From NCBI GenBank assembly GCA_951812285.1, contig OX638292.1, forward strand, positions 740,774-804,773: a stretch of DNA of 64,000 nucleotides, given 5' to 3'. Below are positions 57,812-64,000 of this stretch, piece by piece. Each line of letters begins with the position of its first letter. Position 1 is the stretch's first letter. Both the position numbers and the translations under genes were made by a program. This DNA comes from an uncultured Dehalococcoidia bacterium. Lineage in GTDB: Bacteria; Chloroflexota; Dehalococcoidia; Lucifugimonadales; UBA1127. Under the pieces are notes generated by a model that was not told where the DNA came from, searched no databases, and was given only the letters and a program-made list of their open reading frames with translations.

Positions 57812-58651
57812 ATGAAACAGATCAGCGACAACGTCTTCGTCGACAACGAGCGCAGGGGATCCAACCACGGGTACGTCGTGACGTCGGACGGCGTCGTGCT
57901 CATCGACACGCCGCACAAGCCGACGGACGCGTTGCGGCTGCGGGCGGAGATCGAGGGGATCGGGCCCGTGCGGTACATCATCAACACGGAGCCGCACGGC
58001 GACCACTGGACGGGGAACGCTTACTTCGACGCGCCGGCCATCGCGCAGGCGGGGGTGCGGCAGCGCATTCTCGACACGGACATGGCGGAGCACGTGTCGC
58101 GGGTGTCGGCGATGGGGCCGGACGAGCACCTGCACCTGCAGGGGTACGCGCCGAACACGCCCATCATCACCTTCGACAGAGCGATGACGCTGCACGTGGG
58201 GAACCACACCTTCCGCATGACGCACATGCCCGGCCACACGAAGGCGCAGGCCGCGGTGAGCGTGGTTGAGGAGGGCGTGACGTTTACGAGCGACAACATC
58301 TTCTGCAAAGTACACACGTGGATCCAGGAGGCGGACCCTGGCGAATGGCTGGAGGCGCTCGAGAGCCTGCGGGCGCTGCCGGAGGACTTGTTCGTGCCGG
58401 GACACGGGCCGCTGTGCGGCAAGGAGTACCTGGACGATCAGGCGGCGTGGATCCAGGAGTGGGTGTCGTACGTGCGCAGCGGGGTGGAGCGGGGGATGAC
58501 GAAGGAGGAGGCGCTCGACCAGCTGACGGACATGACGGAGCGGTACCCGATGGACGTCGAGCAGGACGGGATGGCGCCGTTCGTGATGCGGCTGAACGTG
58601 GCGAATTTGTACGACTACGTGACGGGGCAGGGGGCGCATGCGCGGGGGTAG
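57812..58651 (+). CDS. MBL-fold hydrolase with a Glu-containing metal motif
   Basis: 279 residues. The motif region is IINTEPHGDHWTGN: E60-P-H62-G-D64-H65, so the first His of HxHxDH is Glu, while H62, D64 and H65 remain. Later ligands are in THMPGHTKAQ, TFTSDNIFC and FVPGHGPLCG. NTExHxDH variants occur in a recognised subset of MBL proteins, so this is probably a functional metal site. It starts MKQISDNVFVDNERRGSNHGYVVTSDG, as in glyoxalase II-like and SoxH-like proteins. The substrate is unknown. Confidence 0.88.
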   Translation: MKQISDNVFVDNERRGSNHGYVVTSDGVVLIDTPHKPTDALRLRAEIEGIGPVRYIINTEPHGDHWTGNAYFDAPAIAQAGVRQRILDTDMAEHVSRVSAMGPDEHLHLQGYAPNTPIITFDRAMTLHVGNHTFRMTHMPGHTKAQAAVSVVEEGVTFTSDNIFCKVHTWIQEADPGEWLEALESLRALPEDLFVPGHGPLCGKEYLDDQAAWIQEWVSYVRSGVERGMTKEEALDQLTDMTERYPMDVEQDGMAPFVMRLNVANLYDYVTGQGAHARG

Positions 58652-58654
58652 GGG

Positions 58655-60658
58655 TTACTCGGCATCTTCAGTAATTGCAGGCTCATTGTCCATAGCGTCA
58701 TCCTCTTCGTCACCTTCGTCACTTCTGTCACTTTCGACCTCTTGCCCGATCATTTGGGTTGGAGAGTCGCTGAAGTCAACACTCCAACGATCCTTTGCCC
58801 ACTCCAAGAGTTTTCTTCTGCGATTCTCTATTGAGTTGTCAGTCCATTCATCCCATTGGACCAATTCGTTTTCTTGGAAAAACAACGCTTCTGCATAGCA
58901 TTTCGCGTCAGGATGGGGCTGGTATTTTTTCTGAGGAAAGGTCCTATTGCTATAGTGTGAGTTCCACATCGTCAGTGCCAAATTGCCCAAGTCATGCACA
59001 AATTTGTTGTGTTTTTCACCTTGGTCTTCGCCGAATCGGTCTTCCCAATAGGGATAGGAAATAGTCTGCGGCAGAACATGTTCGATGGTGTTCTTGCGAG
59101 GTAGATTTGCAACTTGGCCCCAAGTCAACCTAGGACTTCCGTACCTATGCGTAGCCAAGTGGGTCTCATATTCGTATAGCAAGTACTTCAGTCCCCGCAA
59201 TTTGTTGAATGCGTTGTACACCAACTCACTCTCGGGACTGAGCAGTTTTGCAAAGGTCAGGTCGTCACACCTATAAGCGAGGTCCTCCTTGAGCCTTATG
59301 ATCGCCTTCTCATAGGGAACATTGCCACTAACGACCTGGTTGGCAATCCAGCAGAGTGTCGATTCGCCGGCATCTGCCCGTGCGCCCTTTAGGCGGTAAA
59401 CTCGGAATGCGTAGGCTTCACATAGCTTCACCAATCTCAAATACTTATCGCTATCTGTTGGCCACTGCTGCCGACAAGCTACAAGGAGCGGGAGAAATGT
59501 GGCCATAGTGCCAAGTCGGCGTAGCCTTGTACTCCAGTCTATGATCGATGGAAGCGAAGCATTGCCCCTGAATAGGAGGAAAGCTTCGGTCATGCGAGGA
59601 GAATAGGCTTCGCAGAATGCTACGCATGCCTCTTTGAGAGACTTGGTGTAATTGACAAGCTGGCTGAGTAGTTCGTTTTGCTTCCCTTGGTAAGCGCGTT
59701 GATTAAATCTATGCCGTATCGTCTTGCTGCCCTCCCAACTTTTTCTATTGTGATCATAGAAGGCAATCCAGTGAACTCTCAGTAGCTGGTTTTCGTCGTC
59801 GGGTTCAAGCCGACCCGCCGCGGCTAGCTGAACAAGAATTGCTGCCCAAGTATTGTTGACGATTTGACCAAAGTTACCCGCGCTATCCAGCGTGCTCGCA
59901 ACGTACAATAGATAATTCTTGACCTTTTCTAATTCAGTTAGAGGCTTACCCCGGTCGTTCATGGATTCAAAAATCCTCCCGACTTCGGCAGACTCGTTCA
60001 CTTGATAGAGCGTGAAACGTAGGCGATGGGTAAGCTTTGTATATAACTCCCTTAGCCATTGCACTCTCATGAGTGGTTCTTTCTCATATCTAGAAGCCAA
60101 GAAGTTCTCTATTTGTTGGCTTGCCGCCTGCAGTCGTATTTGTGGCACATTCTTTGGTCCCTCAATACTGGGATGCACAGCCAAGACGCTGTCCTTGAAG
60201 AACGTGTCGGTGTCGGTGTTCAGCGAAAGCTTGTATAGGGGCTGTCCGGTTGTCCTTTCGGCAGCAATGTAGTTCCGATAGATACCGCGGGACAGGGCAT
60301 GTGCTTCCCGTGCCCATCCCTGCGCTTCTTGCGTCAGATCACTTCTATTGGATGGGATGGCCTTGAGCGCCTTCTGAATCCCATCAAGAACCAAGATGGT
60401 GGTAGTGAGGCGCTGTTGGCCGTCCACAATGTCGGCAGAGGAATAATTCTGGCCCTCCTTATCCTGCTCGGGAGTTGGAAAATCGAGGGCATGGAGAACG
60501 ACGGTACCCGTATAGTGCCACTTGGAAGGAGAGAGTAAGTCGAGGTCTTCTAGGAAGTCCCCTACTTGACCCTCTTCCCAAGCATACCCGCGTTGGTAGT
60601 CAGGCACCCTGAACAGGCGCCCATGGAACAGTTCATCGAGGGTTATGACGTTATCCAC
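58655..60658 (-). CDS. GmrSD-type (DUF262/DUF1524) defence nuclease
   Basis: Single-chain member of the GmrS/GmrD family of type IV-like restriction enzymes that cut modified DNA. The N-terminal DUF262 domain (1-250) has RVPDYQRGYAW (17-27) and the ParB/Srx-like nucleotide-binding ADIVDGQQRLTT (75-86), then VGRIFESMNDRGKPLTELEKVKNYLL. The C-terminal DUF1524 domain carries the HNH-type NTIEHVLPQ (about 519-527) and the later LGNLALTMWNSHYSNRTF. It has 667 residues with an acidic tail. It is distinctly less GC-rich than its neighbours, consistent with horizontal transfer. Confidence 0.9.
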   Translation of the reverse strand: MDNVITLDELFHGRLFRVPDYQRGYAWEEGQVGDFLEDLDLLSPSKWHYTGTVVLHALDFPTPEQDKEGQNYSSADIVDGQQRLTTTILVLDGIQKALKAIPSNRSDLTQEAQGWAREAHALSRGIYRNYIAAERTTGQPLYKLSLNTDTDTFFKDSVLAVHPSIEGPKNVPQIRLQAASQQIENFLASRYEKEPLMRVQWLRELYTKLTHRLRFTLYQVNESAEVGRIFESMNDRGKPLTELEKVKNYLLYVASTLDSAGNFGQIVNNTWAAILVQLAAAGRLEPDDENQLLRVHWIAFYDHNRKSWEGSKTIRHRFNQRAYQGKQNELLSQLVNYTKSLKEACVAFCEAYSPRMTEAFLLFRGNASLPSIIDWSTRLRRLGTMATFLPLLVACRQQWPTDSDKYLRLVKLCEAYAFRVYRLKGARADAGESTLCWIANQVVSGNVPYEKAIIRLKEDLAYRCDDLTFAKLLSPESELVYNAFNKLRGLKYLLYEYETHLATHRYGSPRLTWGQVANLPRKNTIEHVLPQTISYPYWEDRFGEDQGEKHNKFVHDLGNLALTMWNSHYSNRTFPQKKYQPHPDAKCYAEALFFQENELVQWDEWTDNSIENRRRKLLEWAKDRWSVDFSDSPTQMIGQEVESDRSDEGDEEDDAMDNEPAITEDAE

Positions 60659-60727
60659 GATGGACTATATGAACTGGTCAGACAGGCTACGCAGAATGTA
60701 AGGGTTTAGACACGCGCTCAACACTTC

Positions 60728-61993
60728 CTACCTCCACGCCTCAAAGCGTTCTATGCGGTCACGGGTTTCTTCCCACCAGTCTGCTTTGCGGGGGAGGATT
60801 ACCTGGCCGGAGCGGAGGTGGTAGTCCTGGGGGTTCTCTACGCCGGGGGGTGGGGTGCCGTCCTCGGCCAGGGCGCGGGCGGCGGCGAGGAGCTTGCGGC
60901 GGGTGCGGATAATCATCTGGTCGGTGGTGCCGAGGTGCTCGCTGGTGCGGTCGAGGATGGTGCCCATGCCCTCGGTCATCGCCATGTCCTGCTGGCGGAT
61001 GCCGGTGATGCCGGACCAGCTCTTCATGGTGCGCTGGGCTTCGCGATCGATTTCGAAGTCGTTGTCCCAATTCTGCTCGATGACGTAGCGGTCGTACCAG
61101 CCGGTGCCGTTGTTGTGGTACTCGCGGCCCTGGCGGGCGGCGACTGCGAGGCCGTCGTCCTCGCGGACGCCGATGCTCCACTCGAGGGTGTGCTCGTCGT
61201 CCATGGGGACGTAGGCGAGGAAGCGGGCCTCCCTGCCGAGCGTGGGCACAGGCGGCATGGCGAAGCAGGGGAAGAGGTAGTGGCCGATGCGCCAGTAGTA
61301 GCTGTCCTCTTCCGCGACGCGGTACATGCCGTAGGAGTTGCCGACGGGGGTTTCCTTGACCTTGAACCTGCCGTCTTTGTTCTTGGCCTGGTAGTAGGCG
61401 AAGGAGCCGGGTTGCAGCTGCGATGGCTGAAGGTGGCCGCCGTGAAGAATTGAGGCGTGGATGGTGTCAATCTCGCCCTCAATGCCCTGCATCCAGTTGT
61501 TGTTGCGGAAGAGGACGGTGATGAAGCACGCCTCGTGCATGTTGCCCTCGAGCTCAGGCAAGGCAGGTGGGATCTCGCGCGGGCCCATGTAGGCCCAGAT
61601 GACGCCGTTGCGCTCATGGGTGGGGTAGGACTTGATCTTGACCTTGTCCTTGAAGTTGGACTCGGCGGGCTCCGAGGGCATGTCGACGCAATCGCCGTTC
61701 ACGTCGAACTTCCAGCCGTGGTAGACGCAGCGGATGCCGGACTCCTCATTTCGGCCGAAGAAGAGGCTGGCGCGACGGTGCGGGCAGTTGTTGTCGATGA
61801 GGCCGACGGCGCCGGTGGTGTCGCGGAAGGCGATGAGCTCCTCTCCAAGGAGCTTGATGCGGACGGGCGGGCAGTCGGGCTCCGGGACCTCGTAGGTCTG
61901 GAGCGCGGGCAGCCAGTACTCGCGGAAGAAGTTGCCCATGAGCGTGCCGGGGCCTATGCGGCAAAGAGCATCGTTGTCGGCCTGACTCAGCAT
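60728..61993 (-). CDS. Rieske oxygenase alpha subunit, tandem copy 2
   Basis: 421 residues. Rieske ligands lie in CPHRRASLFFGRNEESGIRCVYHGW-type segments, and the mononuclear iron site is IEGEIDTIHASILHGG. Over most of its length it matches the gene immediately upstream (62003-63268): same N-terminus SQADNDALCR, same GTGWYDRYVIEQNWDND and TDQMIIRTRRKLLAAARALAEDGTPPPG. The gap between the genes is 9 bases. It probably uses a reductase encoded elsewhere. The substrate is unknown. Confidence 0.93.
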   Translation of the reverse strand: MLSQADNDALCRIGPGTLMGNFFREYWLPALQTYEVPEPDCPPVRIKLLGEELIAFRDTTGAVGLIDNNCPHRRASLFFGRNEESGIRCVYHGWKFDVNGDCVDMPSEPAESNFKDKVKIKSYPTHERNGVIWAYMGPREIPPALPELEGNMHEACFITVLFRNNNWMQGIEGEIDTIHASILHGGHLQPSQLQPGSFAYYQAKNKDGRFKVKETPVGNSYGMYRVAEEDSYYWRIGHYLFPCFAMPPVPTLGREARFLAYVPMDDEHTLEWSIGVREDDGLAVAARQGREYHNNGTGWYDRYVIEQNWDNDFEIDREAQRTMKSWSGITGIRQQDMAMTEGMGTILDRTSEHLGTTDQMIIRTRRKLLAAARALAEDGTPPPGVENPQDYHLRSGQVILPRKADWWEETRDRIERFEAWR

Positions 61994-62002
61994 GTGTTCC
62001 TC

Positions 62003-63268
62003 CTACACCTTGGCCTCAAACCTCTCAATGAGGTGGGTCGTGTCGGCCCACCAATCGGCGTCGCGATGCATGACTATCTGTCCCGAGCGCTTGTGGTACG
62101 CGGCGGGCTGCTCGACGCCGGGAGGCGGCGTGCCGTCCTCGGCGAGCGCGCGGGCGGCCTGCAGGAAGCGGCGCCGGGTGCGGATGATCATCTGGTCGGT
62201 GGTGCCGAGGTGCTCGCTGGTGCGGTCCAGGATGGGGCCCATGCCCTCGGTCATCGCCATGTCCTGCTGGCGGACGCCCGCGATGCCCGACCAACTCTTC
62301 CACGTGCGCTGGGCCTCGCGATCGATCTGGAAGTCGTTGTCCCAGTTCTGCTCGATGACGTAGCGGTCGTACCAGCCGGTGCCGTTGCCGAGGTACTCGC
62401 GGCCGGCATTGAAGCCCGCGCCCAGCCCCTCGTTGGCGCCGGGGCCGATGCTCCACTCGAGGGTGTGCTCGTCGTCCATGGGGACGTAGGCCAGGAAACG
62501 CGACTCCTCGCCGAGCGTCGGCACGGGCGGCATGGCGAAGCAGGGGAAGAGCAGGTGGCCGATGCGCCAATAGTAGCTGTCCTCTTCCGCGATGCGGTAC
62601 ATGCCGTAGCTGGTGCCCACGTCGGTTTCGCGGACGTTGAATTTGCCCGCGCGATGCTTGCTCATGTAGTAGCGGAAGCTCTGCGGCGGCAGGTCCTCTG
62701 GACGGGCGGCGCCGCCGTGAAGGAACGCCGCGTGCACGGTGTCAATCTCACCCTCAATGCCCTGCATCCAGTTGTTGTTGCGGAACAGGACGCTGATGTA
62801 GTGGTTGGGGTACATGTTGCCCTCGAGCTCCGGCAGGGCCGGCGGGACGGCACGCGGGCCCATGTAGGCCCAGATGACGCCATTGCGCTCGCGGCAGGGG
62901 TAGGCCTTGATCTTGACCTTGTCCCTGAAGTTGGACTCGGCGGGCTCAGAGGGCATGTCGATGCAATCGCCGTTCACGTCGAACTTCCAGCCGTGGTAGA
63001 CGCAGCGGATGCCGGACTCCTCATTGCGGCCGAAGAAGAGGCTGGCGCGACGGTGCGGGCAGTTGTTGTCGACGAGGCCGACAACGCCGTTGGTGTCGCG
63101 GAAGGCGATGAGCTCCTCACCAAGAAGCATGATGCGGACCGGCGCGCAGTCCGGCTCCGGGAGCTCGCCCGACTGCAGCGCGGGGAGCCAGTATTCTCGG
63201 AAGAGGTTGCCCATGAGTGTGCCCGGGCCAACCCTGCAGAGCGCATCATTGTCCGCCTGGCTCAGCAT
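62003..63268 (-). CDS. Rieske oxygenase alpha subunit, tandem copy 1
   Basis: 421 residues, the closest paralogue of 60728-61993. The Rieske centre and the iron-binding IEGEIDTVHAAFLHGG are intact. It differs from its neighbour mainly in the substrate-side region after the iron motif (GGAARPEDLPPQSFRYYMSKHRAGK) and in an insert GPGANEGLGAGFNAGREYLG, so the two may prefer different substrates. The 63378-64000 gene lies 109 bases upstream on the same strand. Confidence 0.93.
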   Translation of the reverse strand: MLSQADNDALCRVGPGTLMGNLFREYWLPALQSGELPEPDCAPVRIMLLGEELIAFRDTNGVVGLVDNNCPHRRASLFFGRNEESGIRCVYHGWKFDVNGDCIDMPSEPAESNFRDKVKIKAYPCRERNGVIWAYMGPRAVPPALPELEGNMYPNHYISVLFRNNNWMQGIEGEIDTVHAAFLHGGAARPEDLPPQSFRYYMSKHRAGKFNVRETDVGTSYGMYRIAEEDSYYWRIGHLLFPCFAMPPVPTLGEESRFLAYVPMDDEHTLEWSIGPGANEGLGAGFNAGREYLGNGTGWYDRYVIEQNWDNDFQIDREAQRTWKSWSGIAGVRQQDMAMTEGMGPILDRTSEHLGTTDQMIIRTRRRFLQAARALAEDGTPPPGVEQPAAYHKRSGQIVMHRDADWWADTTHLIERFEAKV

Positions 63269-63377
63269 GTGTGCCTCCTAGTCGTTCGGCCTTGACTCGA
63301 TTGTCCTGAACTATACCACGCAGGGGCGAGCAATGGCCCGCCCCTGCAGAGTTGACTTAGTCCACTCATCAGCGAGA

Positions 63378-64000
63378 TCAGGACGAACTGAGTCCCCTGC
63401 CGCCCAAGCCGGCCGCGACGGCGCGGCCCGTGTCGCACGGGTCCGGGTAGTCCGTCGTGGCGGCGGTGACCCACGGTTCAAGCGCCTTCTGCCAATCGTC
63501 TTCGGGAGGGAGCACCGTTTCACACGAGCGCACGGTGTACCACTCGGGGTTCTGCGAGCCTGGCGGCGGCGTGCCATCCTCGGCGAAGGCGCGTGCCGAC
63601 GCGATGAGCTTGCGGCGCGTGCGGATGATGGCGGCGTCGGCGGTGCCGAGGTGCTCGCGGGTGCGGTCCATGATGGAGCCCATGCTCCACTCGAGGGCGG
63701 CGTCCTGTTGGCGCACGCTGGGGATGCCGGTGAAGTTGCGGTTCTTCTTGGCCCACAGGTCCATGTGGAAGTCAGTCTCGGGGCTTATCTCCGCCCACCA
63801 GTTGGCGTAGAACTTGCCCTTCTGCTCGGGCTTCATGGGCCCTGTTGGACCGAGCACGCCGGGCTCATCCGACAGTTCGAAATTCGGGCGGCGGGAGCCT
63901 TCGAGCGGCTTCGTGGGGTGCCAGTGGACGCCGAAGTGCATGGTGTAGTTGTCATCGATTGGCATGAAGATGGACATGGGGACGATCCCGCGGTTGATCG
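63378..64000 (-). CDS. Rieske oxygenase alpha subunit, tandem copy 3 (partial)
   Basis: C-terminal half of a third paralogue; the frame stays open to the window edge, so the Rieske domain and start lie beyond 64000. The visible part contains FTGIPSVRQQDAALEWSMGSIMDRTREHLGTADAAIIRTRRKLIASARAFAEDGTPPPG, the same block as in the other two. The C-terminus ends AAGLGGRGLSSS and differs from theirs. Confidence 0.9.
   Translation of the reverse strand, partial: INRGIVPMSIFMPIDDNYTMHFGVHWHPTKPLEGSRRPNFELSDEPGVLGPTGPMKPEQKGKFYANWWAEISPETDFHMDLWAKKNRNFTGIPSVRQQDAALEWSMGSIMDRTREHLGTADAAIIRTRRKLIASARAFAEDGTPPPGSQNPEWYTVRSCETVLPPEDDWQKALEPWVTAATTDYPDPCDTGRAVAAGLGGRGLSSS

Noticed and set aside
61457..63295. 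A 612-codon plus-strand frame opposite two Rieske genes
   Set aside because: It spans two tandem paralogues and repeats itself because they do; it has no motif of its own.

Overview
The window is GC-rich, densely packed bacterial chromosome with frequent GTG and TTG starts. Biosynthetic housekeeping genes (riboflavin, NAD, tRNA metabolism, SOS) are mixed with many catabolic genes: four Rieske oxygenases, an extradiol dioxygenase, an FAD hydroxylase, a CoA-transferase with a thiolase, a sulfatase-fold hydrolase, and several MBL hydrolases. This mix, and the abundant short palindromic intergenic repeats, fit a Chloroflexota lineage such as SAR202/Dehalococcoidia. That placement is an inference; no rRNA or other phylogenetic marker is present, and I see no tRNA gene.

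Layout. 1-3.4 kb: MBL hydrolase (cut by the window edge), nadC, dtd, an FmdB zinc-ribbon protein, and a FrnE/DsbA oxidoreductase whose first redox cysteine is an in-frame TGA followed by a SECIS-like hairpin. 3.5-7.6 kb: a MacA/MacB-type ABC export operon. 7.7-9.4 kb: LigB-type dioxygenase, a palindromic repeat cluster and a small basic protein. 9.6-14.7 kb: dcd (with an extra C-terminal HTH), ribD, ribE, ribBA, ribH and an EVE-domain protein. 14.7-23.7 kb: aldo/keto reductase, MBL hydrolase, cyclophilin lipoprotein, ComM ATPase, DtxR-type repressor, oligopeptide-type binding protein and hypotheticals. 24-32 kb: Rieske oxygenase, duplicated GIY-YIG genes in repeats, methyltransferase, sulfatase-fold hydrolase, SDR, FAD hydroxylase. 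32.3-43 kb: greA, lysS, rpsT, Nudix-like, thiI, lexA, trxB, pstB-phoU-DUF47, then an inserted pentapeptide-repeat gene. 43-51 kb: pcrA-type helicase, MscS channel, VLRF1-type protein, hydroxyacid dehydrogenase and two CHK-type kinase paralogues. 51.2-53 kb: an accessory island with a DUF6884-like protein and an HhH-glycosylase-like protein. 53-64 kb: peptidase E, thiolase-like protein, CoA-transferase A/B, LysR regulator, MBL hydrolase, a GmrSD/DUF262-type defence gene, and three tandem Rieske oxygenases, the last cut by the edge.

How it works together. The riboflavin operon supplies flavin for the flavoenzymes here. The Rieske, FAD and LigB oxygenases with the CoA-transferase/thiolase pair suggest oxidation of aromatic or other recalcitrant organic matter and thiolytic processing of the acids. 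lexA carries a convincing operator and promoter.

The strongest candidate for something new is the UGA-containing FrnE gene (2763-3392): UGA sits exactly at the first position of the CPWC redox motif and a two-tier hairpin begins four bases after it. Other points of interest are the accessory pair at 51.3-52.7 kb, two loci where a new gene is flanked by a duplicated gene 3' end, and a palindromic repeat shared by two loci 44 kb apart.
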